Assembly (NCBI RefSeq): GCF_007785815.1
Contig: NZ_VNIM01000018.1
Location: 1 to 53,731, forward strand
Source of the DNA: Alterirhizorhabdus solaris
GTDB taxonomy: Bacteria > Pseudomonadota > Alphaproteobacteria > Sphingomonadales > Sphingomonadaceae
Direction: 5' to 3'
Length of the DNA stretch: 53,731 bases
The notes under the pieces are model-generated. The model did no database searches, had not been told where the DNA came from, and worked only from the letters and a program-made list of their open reading frames with translations. The stretch's first letter is position 1. The number at the start of each line of letters is the position of its first letter. The translations under genes and the position numbers were made by a program. This document shows, one piece after another, positions 38,468 through 47,031 of this stretch.

Positions 38468-40261
38468 TCACGGCACCACCCGCCACAGCCTGAGCGGCGA
38501 TCCCTTCGGCAACGGCACCGGCGTCAGCCATGCCGGCACGCGCCCGCGCATCAGTTGCGCGTACAGCCCCCGCTTCGCCTCGCTGGCGTAGATCGTCGAT
38601 TCGGACATGCCGGGGCAGATCAGCAGCAGCGTCGCGCCGTGCCGACGCATCACGTCGCGTGCCACCTCCGGCGGGCCGCGGAAGGCGTGTTGCACGTCGA
38701 GGATCGCCGCGCCGTTGCGGTGATAGGGGCCGGCGATCGCGCTGTGGTGCGTCGTGGCGATCAGGCGCGGGCCGAAATCGACGAAGGTGAGGATCGTCGC
38801 CGCCGGCAGTTTCGCGATCGGGGCCAGCGCGGGCAGCGTGGGGCAGCGCCGGTTCGCCAGTGCCACCGCCTTGCGCCCCCGCGCCTCCTTTGCCGGCGGG
38901 ATGGCGTTGACGATCAGCGGCACCGCCACGCCCGAGACGAGCAGCAGCGCCGCCACCGTGCCGCCCAGCCGCACCGCCGTCCGCCGATCGCGGGTGACAC
39001 GGGGCAGCAGCATCCAGCCGAGCGCCGCCGCCCCCGGCACGCCGAGGAGCTGCGCCGCCGGCCCGGCGCGCGCCTGCCATAGCAGCATGAGGCAGGCGGA
39101 GACGGCCAGCAGCGCCGGCGTCACCCAGCCAGCGAAGGTGGGGGTGCGGCGGGTACGCCACAGCATCGCCAGCGCGCCGACCACGCCCGCCAGCGGCAGC
39201 GCCAGCGTCGGCAGGTACACGCGCCAACCGTGCGAATAGATCGGCTTGGCCTCGCGTACGTGCGACAGCCACAACTGGTCCAGTTCGGGCGAGACCCGTT
39301 CGGGCCGGCCGAGGCAATCCGGCCAGAAATGGACGAAACCGCCCGCCAGCACCGCGCCCGCCACCCCGGCCAGCAGCAGCCGCAGCCACCAGCGCTCCAC
39401 CCGCAGCGCCGCCAGCGCCACCAGCAAGCCGCCCGCGCCGAGGCAGACGGACAGCCACACCGGCGACAGCGCGTCGCACACCGGCGCGCGATTGGCATAG
39501 GACGCGAAGATCACGTAACCCGCCGCCGCCCCGGCCGCGAGCGTGGCGGCATAGGCGGCCATCCGGGCGCGCTCGCCCCGGTCCGCCACCCAGCGCAGCG
39601 CCGTCACGCCGCCGGCCAGTGCCAGATAGGGCAGCATCTCCAGCCCGATCGTCAACGACAGCGCGGTGGCGATCCCCAGCGTCGCGCCGCCGCGCGCGCC
39701 CTTCGGGTCGGCGCTGCCCGCCACCGCCAGCGCGAGCATCGCCAGTTGCCAGCCGTGGTGATCGATCCTGAGCGGCATGAACATGAACAGCGCGCTCTGC
39801 CCGCACAGCAGCAGCAGCGCGCCCAGCGCAAAGGCTGCGGGCGCCACCAGCCGCCGCACCGCCAGCGCCAGCGATCCCATCGCCACCCCCAGCGGCAGCA
39901 GCGGCGCGACGGCCACCGCCGCCTTCTCGGCCACCGCAAAGCCCAGCAGCGGCTTCAGCGCCAGGATGATGCCGGCGATCGGCAGGTCCACCAGCCGCGA
40001 CCAGTGAATGTTGGCACCCCCCGGCGGATCGAGGCGATATTGCCGCAGATCGTACCAGCCCTGCCCGCCCAGCCAGCTGTTCACCTCGGCGATGCGCAGG
40101 CTGTCGTCGGTATCGCCCAGAGCGAACCAGCGGATCGCGCTCCACTTCACCACGATCAGCGCGATCGCGGCGAGCAGCCACAGCGTGGCGGTCCACCAGC
40201 CCCAGCGGCGGGTGAACGGATCGGCGGGCGGGTTCACCGGATGTTGGGGAAAGCTGGCCAT
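38468..40261 (-). CDS. STT3-like GT-C superfamily membrane protein, paralog A
   Basis: 597 residues with about 11-12 membrane helices. After the first helix comes an external loop with G-D-T-D-D-S-L-R (acidic D50, D52, D53), then L-D-P-P-G-G-A-N-I-H-W and L-V-D-L-P, and later R-I-D-H-H-G-W-Q (165-172). The order (acidic loop, H-W-x-R-L-x-D-L, D-H-H) resembles the first and second DxD/DHH motifs of STT3/AglB oligosaccharyltransferases. The WWDYG motif of true oligosaccharyltransferases is not seen. The C-terminal part holds T-H-H-S-A-I-A-G-P-Y-H-R-N (about 504-516), shared with paralog B. Next to GtrA and GtrB-like genes, it may transfer a lipid-linked sugar. Family unnamed by me; the function is inference. 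Confidence 0.7.
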   Translation of the reverse strand: MASFPQHPVNPPADPFTRRWGWWTATLWLLAAIALIVVKWSAIRWFALGDTDDSLRIAEVNSWLGGQGWYDLRQYRLDPPGGANIHWSRLVDLPIAGIILALKPLLGFAVAEKAAVAVAPLLPLGVAMGSLALAVRRLVAPAAFALGALLLLCGQSALFMFMPLRIDHHGWQLAMLALAVAGSADPKGARGGATLGIATALSLTIGLEMLPYLALAGGVTALRWVADRGERARMAAYAATLAAGAAAGYVIFASYANRAPVCDALSPVWLSVCLGAGGLLVALAALRVERWWLRLLLAGVAGAVLAGGFVHFWPDCLGRPERVSPELDQLWLSHVREAKPIYSHGWRVYLPTLALPLAGVVGALAMLWRTRRTPTFAGWVTPALLAVSACLMLLWQARAGPAAQLLGVPGAAALGWMLLPRVTRDRRTAVRLGGTVAALLLVSGVAVPLIVNAIPPAKEARGRKAVALANRRCPTLPALAPIAKLPAATILTFVDFGPRLIATTHHSAIAGPYHRNGAAILDVQHAFRGPPEVARDVMRRHGATLLLICPGMSESTIYASEAKRGLYAQLMRGRVPAWLTPVPLPKGSPLRLWRVVP

Positions 40262-40315
40262 GAGCGTGTGCGGCCATTAGTCGCTCGGGGCTAAAGGGCA
40301 AGCGGGGCGCGGTGG

Positions 40316-40729
40316 ATGGATTTGGCGGACAAGGCCGGCGAATGGCGGGTGCTGCTCGGGCAGCTGGTGCGCTACGGGCTGACCGGCGGGCTGGCGAGCA
40401 TCGTCAACATCGGGGTGTACTGGGTGCTGGCCACGCGCGGGCGGCTGGACCCGAACCTGGCGTGGACGGCGGGCTTCCTCGGCGCGGTGGTGGTCGGCTA
40501 TGTCGTCCACAGCCGGTGGAGCTTCCGCGGGCACGGCAGGCGCGGCAACCTGTGGCGCACGGGCGGCCGCTTCGTCATCATCTCGCTGGTCAGCTTCGGG
40601 CTGAACAGCCTGTGGGTATGGCTGCTGGTGAGCCGCCTTGCCTGGCCTGTCTGGTCGCCCTATCCGCTGGTGCTGGGCGTCACGCCGCTGGCGGTCTTCT
40701 GGCTCAACCGGCGCTGGGTGTTCGAGTGA
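40316..40729 (+). CDS. GtrA family membrane protein
   Basis: 137 residues, four membrane helices in the GtrA arrangement: Q-L-V-R-Y-G-L-T-G-G-L-A-S at helix 1, V-V-V-G-Y-V-V-H-S-R-W-S-F at helix 2-3, F-W-L-N-R-R-W-V-F-E at the end. GtrA-type proteins are thought to flip polyprenyl-phosphate-linked sugars across the inner membrane. It is followed by a GtrB-like glycosyltransferase (33 bases away) on the same strand, the typical pairing. Confidence 0.9.
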   Translation: MDLADKAGEWRVLLGQLVRYGLTGGLASIVNIGVYWVLATRGRLDPNLAWTAGFLGAVVVGYVVHSRWSFRGHGRRGNLWRTGGRFVIISLVSFGLNSLWVWLLVSRLAWPVWSPYPLVLGVTPLAVFWLNRRWVFE

Positions 40730-40762
40730 GGCCAGATCTTCTGTGAAAGGCGAGGGGAAATC

Positions 40763-41704
40763 ATGCTCTCGGTGATCGTGCCGGTGAAGGACGAGGAGGA
40801 GGCGGTCGGCGCGTTCGTCACCCGCGTCTCCGCCGTGCTCGACGGCTTGCGCGAAACCGACGGCACGCCGCTTTCGTGGGAAGTGCTGTTCGTCGACGAC
40901 GGCAGCACCGACGCCACCATGGCCGCGATCTGCGCCGCCAACCGTGCCGACCCGCGTATCCGCGCGCTCTCGCTCTCGCGCAATTTCGGCAAGGAGGCGG
41001 CGCTTTCGGCCGGGCTGGACCATGCGCGCGGGGCCGCGGTGGTGCCGATCGACGTCGACCTGCAGGATCCGCCCGAGGTGATCGGTGCGATGCTGGAGAA
41101 ATGGCGCGCCGGCTTCGACGTGGTCTACGGCGTGCGCCGCAACCGCCAGAGCGATTCGCTGCCCAAGCGGATGACCGCCGACCTCTATTACCGCGCGCAC
41201 AACTGGCTCTCGATGGACAAGATCCCCGAACATGCCGGCGACTTCCGCCTGCTCGACCGCAAGGTGGTCGACGTCATCAAGGTGATGCCGGAACGCAACC
41301 GCTTCATGAAGGGGCTGTTCGCCTGGGGCGGCTTCCGCCAGACGGCGGTGGAATATGACCGGGTCGAGCGCAGGCTGGGCCGGACGAAATTCAATTACTG
41401 GAAGCTGTGGACGCTGGCGATCGACGGCATCACCAGTGCCTCCACCGTGCCGCTGCGCGTGTGGAGCTATCTGGGCGGGGCGATCGCGCTGGGGGGCATC
41501 CTGTTCGCGCTGTTCGTGATCGCCAAGACGATCCTGTTCGGTTCGGACGTCCGCGGCTACCCCTCGCTGATGGTGGCGGTGCTGTTCTTCGGCGGGTTGC
41601 AGCTGATGTCGCTCGGCATCCTCGGGGAATATGTCGGCCGCATCCTGGTCGAGGTGAAGCATCGGCCGATCTACATCGTCCGCGAGACGGTTGGAGACGC
41701 CTGA
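40763..41704 (+). CDS. Polyprenyl-phosphate glycosyltransferase (GT2, GtrB/DPM1-like)
   Basis: 313 residues. GT2 catalytic domain with V-D-D-G-S-T-D (D45, D46) and P-I-D-V-D-L-Q-D-P-P (D97, D99), then N-R-F-M-K-G-L-F-A-W-G and R-R-L-G-R-T-K-F-N-Y typical of the DPM/GtrB group. Two C-terminal membrane helices (about 230-255 and 265-290). It should load a sugar from a nucleotide donor onto undecaprenyl phosphate. GAGGGGA lies 6 bases before the ATG. Its stop overlaps the methyltransferase start (TGATG). Confidence 0.92.
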   Translation: MLSVIVPVKDEEEAVGAFVTRVSAVLDGLRETDGTPLSWEVLFVDDGSTDATMAAICAANRADPRIRALSLSRNFGKEAALSAGLDHARGAAVVPIDVDLQDPPEVIGAMLEKWRAGFDVVYGVRRNRQSDSLPKRMTADLYYRAHNWLSMDKIPEHAGDFRLLDRKVVDVIKVMPERNRFMKGLFAWGGFRQTAVEYDRVERRLGRTKFNYWKLWTLAIDGITSASTVPLRVWSYLGGAIALGGILFALFVIAKTILFGSDVRGYPSLMVAVLFFGGLQLMSLGILGEYVGRILVEVKHRPIYIVRETVGDA

Positions 41705-42432
41705 TGGACCGCGAAACCTACGACAACATGGCGCGGATCGACGGCGCGCACTGGTGGTTCGTCGCCCGCCGCCGGATCATCGACCGGCTGATCCGCGCGC
41801 AGGTGCCGCTCAAGTCCGACGCGCGCATCCTGGAGATGGGCTGCGGCACCGGGTCGAACATCGCCCTCCTCGGCCAGTTCGGCGCGGTGGACGCGGTGGA
41901 GCCGGACGGCCCGGCCCGCGCGCTCGCCACCGCCCGCACCGGGATCGAGGTAAAGGGCGGGCTGCTGCCCGATGGCGTCGATCTGGCGGACGGTGCCTAC
42001 GACATGATCGCGATGCTGGACGTGCTGGAGCATATTCCCGACGACGGCCCGGCGCTGGCGGCGCTGCTGCCCAAGCTGGCGCCGGGCGGGCGCATCGTCG
42101 TGACGGTGCCCGCAGGACCCGGCCTGTGGAGCGCGCACGACACCGCGCACCATCACCAGCGCCGCTACACCGCCGGTTCGCTGCGGGAGGTGTTCGAGGC
42201 GAACGGTTACCGCGTGCGCCACCTCACCCATTTCAACACCGTGCTCTATCCGCTCGTCGTCGCCGCGCGCGCGGCGGGCCGGCTGATGAAGCGCGAGGGC
42301 GGCGACGATGCGATGCCGCCCGCGCCGGTCAACGCCGTGCTCAAGGCGCTGTTCGGCGCGGAACGGTACTGGGTGCCCAGACGCACGCTGCCGTTCGGCG
42401 TCTCGCTGGCGATCGTGGCGGAACCCGCCTGA
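41704..42432 (+). CDS. Class I SAM-dependent methyltransferase
   Basis: 242 residues. Motif I I-L-E-M-G-C-G-T-G-S (42-51) and the post-I acidic residue V-E-P-D; D-M-I-A-M-L-D-V-L-E-H-I motif II and motif III G-G-R-I-V-V-T-V-P-A. An N-terminal W-W motif (G-A-H-W-W-F) is seen in methyltransferases of sugar and polysaccharide clusters. TGATG overlap with the glycosyltransferase. It probably methylates a lipid-linked sugar or a product of this pathway; the substrate is unknown. Confidence 0.87.
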   Translation: MDRETYDNMARIDGAHWWFVARRRIIDRLIRAQVPLKSDARILEMGCGTGSNIALLGQFGAVDAVEPDGPARALATARTGIEVKGGLLPDGVDLADGAYDMIAMLDVLEHIPDDGPALAALLPKLAPGGRIVVTVPAGPGLWSAHDTAHHHQRRYTAGSLREVFEANGYRVRHLTHFNTVLYPLVVAARAAGRLMKREGGDDAMPPAPVNAVLKALFGAERYWVPRRTLPFGVSLAIVAEPA

Positions 42433-42618
42433 TCTCTGATATCCAGTCCGAAGGTCGCCGGCGCGCATCACGACGGTGCCCGAACCAAACGAGGTTCCAG
42501 AGCCGGATGATCCGAAGCCGACCCGCGCATCCCGAGAGGCTGGTCGGGATCCCGGCGAAGTCGAGGCGCGAACTTTAACGTCCGGCCAGCTTCTCGGGAT
42601 GAGCGGCGAAGGGGCGCC

Positions 42619-44214
42619 TTACATCCTGCTCGCGCGCAGCCCCGGTTGCGCCGGATCATGCCGCACGCGGTACAGCACACCGCGCGCGCCATGCCACACC
42701 GGGATCAGGTCCGGCTCGTGCGGCCAGCGTTCGGGCGGCATGTCGATCAGCCAGAAATAATCGAACGCCGCGCGTGGGAAGTTCTTCAGCGTGTCCTCGA
42801 AGATCGGCTCGCCGTGGCCCCGGCACGCCAACGGGCGCAGCAACTGCGAGGGATCGGTGGCGAAGCGGCCGGCCGCCTTGTACGTCACCTGCAGCAGCTG
42901 CGCGCCCGGCATCACCCACTGGCCGTTGACGAACGCATCGCGCCGCACGATCGCCTGGCTGCCCAGATGGTCCATCCGCGTCGTCACCCAGCTGCCCTGG
43001 CATTGCAGGCTGACGAGCACGAGGATGCGCGATCCCGGCGGCACTACATCCAGCGCGGCGAGCTGACGGCTGTAGGCGCGGTCGTAGCCGATGAAGTTCA
43101 CCGTCGTCGCCGCCGTGCGCACCCCGAAGAAGGCGAGCGCGGCCACCGCCAGCACCGGCGCGATCCGCCGCGCATCCTCCCTCGGCCGGATCGCGATCAC
43201 CGCGATCGCCAGCACATAGGGGATCAGCCGCATGTCGGCATAGGCCGATCCGAGCAGGATGCGCGGCAGCAGCAGATAGGCGATGAACAGGATCAGCGCG
43301 GCCAGCGCCAGCATGTGCTGGAAGCGCAGGCCCCCACGCCGGAACAGCGCGGCGAGGATCAGCCCCGTCAGCAACAGCACGCTGCCGACATCGAAGGCGA
43401 ACCAGCGATCGCGCAGCGACGCCGCGAAATAGGCCAGCTTGGCGGTAAAGTTGAACCAGTCGCCGGTCATCCCCGCCACCGCCCCGCTGCGCCACAGCGC
43501 CATCAGGATCAGCGGCGGCGCGAGCGGCAGCACGGCGATCGGCGCGCGCCACAGCGCGTGCCAGCGGCTGCCCCCTCCCTGGCGATCGCGCGCCAGCTCG
43601 GCGGCGAGGCACAGCAGGCCCAGCACCCCCCAGCCGAACACGTGCGCCAGCCAGATCAGCGGCGCGATGGCGAGGAACAGCCCGGCCCGCAGTCGATAGC
43701 GGCCCGCCCGCCCCAGCCTCAGCCACAACGCGAAGGCGAGCAGCGCCAGCGCCATCGACAGCGTGTGGTTGAGGAAGCCGAACTGGAACGGAAAGCCATA
43801 GGCCAGCGGCAGCGCGAAGGCGGCGGTCGGCGGCACCCGCCCGCCATGCGCCTCGCGCGCGACCAGCAGCAGCCCGGCGGCGGTCAGCGTGGGGATGGCG
43901 ATGGCGATCAGCTTCACCGCCAGCTGCACGCCGACCAGCGCCGACAGCGGGATCACCAGCAGATCGACGCCCAGATTGCCGAGCAGTGCCCAGTGGAACG
44001 CATAATAACGGTGAAGCCAGGGCGACGTGTCGATCGCCATCTCCACATGATAGCGCGCGAGGTGGCCCAGCGCGTCCGTCAGTGGCGGCAGCGACGGCCA
44101 CAGCAGCGGCACCGCGCTCAGCGCCACCAGCAGCAGCAGGTAGCGACGGTCGCTCCACCAGCCGGGCGGATCGACGGGCGACGGGGCAGCGGGTGGCGCG
44201 GGCGACAGCATCAC
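42619..44214 (-). CDS. Large membrane protein of unknown function (GT-C-like)
   Basis: 531 residues with about 10-12 membrane helices. An early external loop holds L-T-D-A-L-G-H-L-A-R-Y-H (the D...H...R pattern after helix 1), a GT-C-like feature. The C-terminal soluble part (about 380-520) contains two charged segments and ends with R-V-R-H-D-P-A-Q. It lies between the GtrAB-methyltransferase set and paralog B, on the opposite strand from GtrA-GtrB. No named family recognised; could be a glycosyltransferase or a lipid-linked sugar transporter. Confidence 0.65.
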   Translation of the reverse strand: MMLSPAPPAAPSPVDPPGWWSDRRYLLLLVALSAVPLLWPSLPPLTDALGHLARYHVEMAIDTSPWLHRYYAFHWALLGNLGVDLLVIPLSALVGVQLAVKLIAIAIPTLTAAGLLLVAREAHGGRVPPTAAFALPLAYGFPFQFGFLNHTLSMALALLAFALWLRLGRAGRYRLRAGLFLAIAPLIWLAHVFGWGVLGLLCLAAELARDRQGGGSRWHALWRAPIAVLPLAPPLILMALWRSGAVAGMTGDWFNFTAKLAYFAASLRDRWFAFDVGSVLLLTGLILAALFRRGGLRFQHMLALAALILFIAYLLLPRILLGSAYADMRLIPYVLAIAVIAIRPREDARRIAPVLAVAALAFFGVRTAATTVNFIGYDRAYSRQLAALDVVPPGSRILVLVSLQCQGSWVTTRMDHLGSQAIVRRDAFVNGQWVMPGAQLLQVTYKAAGRFATDPSQLLRPLACRGHGEPIFEDTLKNFPRAAFDYFWLIDMPPERWPHEPDLIPVWHGARGVLYRVRHDPAQPGLRASRM

Positions 44215-44713
44215 CTTCGGCCTTATGCCGCCGGGCGGGCGGGCGGCAAGAGCCGGCGTCCGCAGGCCGACCGTATGGCGTCTGCACGCCGGCCCCGACG
44301 GCCTGCCCTGCGGCGGGGCCGACTTCGTTCACCCCGGTACATCCATCGTGGATTGCGTCAGGCGATGTCGCGCGAGCATGCCTCGGCGCGGCACGATCGA
44401 CTCGTCTCCTGTCGTTCCTACCGCTCGAAGTATAACTACCATTCATGCCTGCCTGGCATTGCGAGGTTGAGGTTTCGGTCGATCAACAACCGGCCGGGGA
44501 CGCCGGAAGCCTCGGCGAAAACTTCACCCCGGACCTGTTCCGGGTCGACCGTGTGACGGGCGGCTCGGCCTAAAGCCTTCGCGCCGGGGATGATCGGCCT
44601 CGCTGTAAAATGTGAACCCGGCCCGGATCAGTCCTCCTTCCTGCGATGGTTGACACGCCGATCCCGACTCGTGGTCGGGCACTCGCGGCAGGCGCCCGGA
44701 TGACCCGGCCCCG
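44215..44713. other. Gene-free region with AT-rich patch and REP-like palindrome
   Basis: About 500 bases between two minus-strand genes. It includes an AT-richer patch near 44425-44455 (TATAACTACC) and a palindrome at 44528-44544 (CCCGGA/TCCGGG) similar to the one at 8043-8061. No credible reading frame with a ribosome binding site was found. Confidence 0.4.
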
Positions 44714-46942
44714 CTACCCCGCCCCACGCACGCGCCAGACGTGCCACGGCGTTCCGGGAACGCGGACCCGGACGAGCCAGCCCGGCACCTCCCCCCGCAT
44801 CAGCCGGGCGTGGAAACCATCCGGCGCACGGCGATCGTAGAGTTGCGCCTCGGCCGGTTCGCCGCAGGCGATCACGAAATCGATGGCGTGGCGGCGCACG
44901 ATCGCCCGCGCCGCCGCCGGCGTCCCACCCCAAGCCCGCATCGTATCGGCGATGGCGCGGCCATTGCGGTGGTAGGGGCCGGCCAGACCGCGATGATGGG
45001 TGTGGAGCAGCAGTGCGGGCGTCGCGTCGATCGTGGCGAGCATCGTTGCGGCCGGCAGCACATCCAGCGCGGCCAGCGCGCGTGGCGCCATGCAGGCCGC
45101 GTCGCCCGCTTCGGCCGCCGCGTCCGTCCTGCCCGGCGGGGTGGCGGCCAGCGTGGCGACTAGCAAGCGCGGCGCGATCGCCGACACGCAGAGGAACAGC
45201 ACGACCGAGCCGAACACGCGGACGATCATCGAACCGCTCGCCGCCAGCCGCGCCCGGCCGTGCCAGCCCAGCGCCGCCGCCCCCGGCAGCGCCAGCGCCT
45301 GCGCCGCCACCGCCGCCCGGGTGGAAACCAGCGCCAGCACGATCGACAGCGCCCCCATCGCGAGCATCATGCCCCATGCGCGCCGTGGCCCGCGCCGCCC
45401 CATCATGGCCGCCCCGGCCAGCCCGATCAGCGGCAGCGCGAGGCTCGCCCAGAACACCTCCGCCCCCTGCCGCCACAACGGCAGCGCCTCGGACACGCGA
45501 TCCAGCCACAGCGCCCGCGCCGCCGGATCGACCGCATGATAGGGATCGATCAGGCACGTGCCGCCGCCGCCCGCCAGCAACCCCGCCGCCACCGCCAGCC
45601 CGGCGGCGACCAGCCAGCAGGCACGCCCGATGCGCCCGGCGGCCTGATTCCCGGCGTCGGTGACGGACGTCTCCGCCCCGCCCGGCCTTGCACCCATCGA
45701 GCCCCGCCAAGCGAGGCGGGCGCGGTGCCGGTCCACACCGCAGGTGCCCGCTGCCTGCACCGAAGCCGTGTTCCACCGACCAGCATGCAAAGGTCGAGAC
45801 GCACCTGCATCCGCGATCTCCCGGCCGGTCGTATCCACCTGATCGATCGCCGGTGCCCGGGCAAGGCGTTGGTCGGTTTCATCGAAGCCGACGCGATCCC
45901 GGATCGGGATATGCGATCCGCAGCCCGCGCCGGTGCCGGCATCCCGATCGCCGACGCGCGCCCCGACCGAACCCGAGCGGCCCCGATCCGGCCCCGACTT
46001 CCCGACGGCGTGCACCGCCTCCGCGATCGACCCGACTCCGCCCCGCCATGCCTCAAAGCGAACGGCCGACCAGATGGTCGCCACCGCCAGCATCGTGCCT
46101 CCGGCCCACAACGGCAGCGCGTAAGCCGCCGACAACGCATCGCACGTGCCGGCGAATCGCTGCCCTGCTGGCACGAAGCCGATCAGCCCGATCGCCACGC
46201 CCACGCCCGCCGCGCCGCACAGCCAGCGCAGTCGCACGCCCTCGCGCGCGTCGACCACCCAAGCCAGCGCCGCCAGTACCACTGCCAGCACCAGATAGGG
46301 CAGCATCTCCACCCCGATCGTGAGCGAGGCGGCGATCGCCAACCCCGCCAGCATCCCGCCGCGCCGCCGGTCCGCCGCCGTCAGCCCCAGCATAGTGGTC
46401 AGCACCAGCACGATCTGCCAGCCGTGGTGATCGATCCGCAACGGCGCCATCATGCCCATCACCGGGCTGGCCAGCAGCAGCAGCAGCGGCGCCCACCACC
46501 ATGCCGCCGGCACGATCAGCCGCCGTGCCAGCGCGGCCAGCACCGCCATCGCCGCCAGCAGCGTGACGAGCGGCACGGCCGCCGCCGCGACCATCTCGGC
46601 CATGGCCACCCCCACCAGCGGTCGCAGCGGCACGATGATCGCAGCCAGCGGCAGATCGACCAGCCGGGTCCAGTGGATGTCGGCGCCGGCCGGCGGATCG
46701 AGGCGATATTGCCGCAGGTCGAACCAGCCCTGCCCGCCCAGCCAGTCCCGCACCTGCAACAGTCGCAACGCGTCATCGCTGTCGGGCATCCGCATCGCGG
46801 CGATCGCCCCGGCCCGCCCGGCCAGCAGCCACGCGCACGCCGCCAGCCAAAGGCCGATCAACCCGAGCCGCCAGCGCGAGGCTCCGGCGGGCGGAGCGAC
46901 GGCCGGCATCGGTACGGGTTGCGCGGAGGCCGTCTCGGTCAT
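44714..46942 (-). CDS. STT3-like GT-C superfamily membrane protein, paralog B with insertion
   Basis: 742 residues; shares motif order with paralog A: P-D-S-D-D-A-L-R (54-57), L-D-P-P-A-G-A-D-I-H-W, L-V-D-L-P, R-I-D-H-H-G-W-Q (169-176), a C-D-A-L-S segment, and a C-terminal H-H-R-G-L-A-G-P-Y-H-R-N. Between W-S-A-V-R-F-E and R-I-G-R-A-C-W-L (about 298-436, bases 45640-46051) it has ~139 hydrophilic residues absent from A, rich in Gly, Arg and Asp, between two membrane helices. Without it the proteins would be similar in length (~600). No frame of the inserted DNA gives helices, so a sequencing frameshift does not explain it. Function as for paralog A. Confidence 0.65.
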   Translation of the reverse strand: MTETASAQPVPMPAVAPPAGASRWRLGLIGLWLAACAWLLAGRAGAIAAMRMPDSDDALRLLQVRDWLGGQGWFDLRQYRLDPPAGADIHWTRLVDLPLAAIIVPLRPLVGVAMAEMVAAAAVPLVTLLAAMAVLAALARRLIVPAAWWWAPLLLLLASPVMGMMAPLRIDHHGWQIVLVLTTMLGLTAADRRRGGMLAGLAIAASLTIGVEMLPYLVLAVVLAALAWVVDAREGVRLRWLCGAAGVGVAIGLIGFVPAGQRFAGTCDALSAAYALPLWAGGTMLAVATIWSAVRFEAWRGGVGSIAEAVHAVGKSGPDRGRSGSVGARVGDRDAGTGAGCGSHIPIRDRVGFDETDQRLARAPAIDQVDTTGREIADAGASRPLHAGRWNTASVQAAGTCGVDRHRARLAWRGSMGARPGGAETSVTDAGNQAAGRIGRACWLVAAGLAVAAGLLAGGGGTCLIDPYHAVDPAARALWLDRVSEALPLWRQGAEVFWASLALPLIGLAGAAMMGRRGPRRAWGMMLAMGALSIVLALVSTRAAVAAQALALPGAAALGWHGRARLAASGSMIVRVFGSVVLFLCVSAIAPRLLVATLAATPPGRTDAAAEAGDAACMAPRALAALDVLPAATMLATIDATPALLLHTHHRGLAGPYHRNGRAIADTMRAWGGTPAAARAIVRRHAIDFVIACGEPAEAQLYDRRAPDGFHARLMRGEVPGWLVRVRVPGTPWHVWRVRGAG

Positions 46943-47031
46943 GCGCCGCCGTATCGCGGCCCCGGTCAAGGGGCAGTTAACGGCCCGTTCGTGATCGCCG
47001 GCTAGGCTTCGTCGCGAAACCGCTTCAGTCC

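Noticed and set aside
42433-42618. Short plus-strand frame (42476-42760)
   Set aside because: No ribosome binding site; Pro/Glu-rich, overlaps the end of the membrane protein gene on the other strand.
45671-46047. 12-base direct repeat CTCCGCCCCGCC near both ends of the paralog B insertion
   Set aside because: The spacing (365 bases) is not a multiple of three, so a simple duplication or excision would break the frame; in GC-rich DNA such a repeat is not strong evidence of an insertion event.
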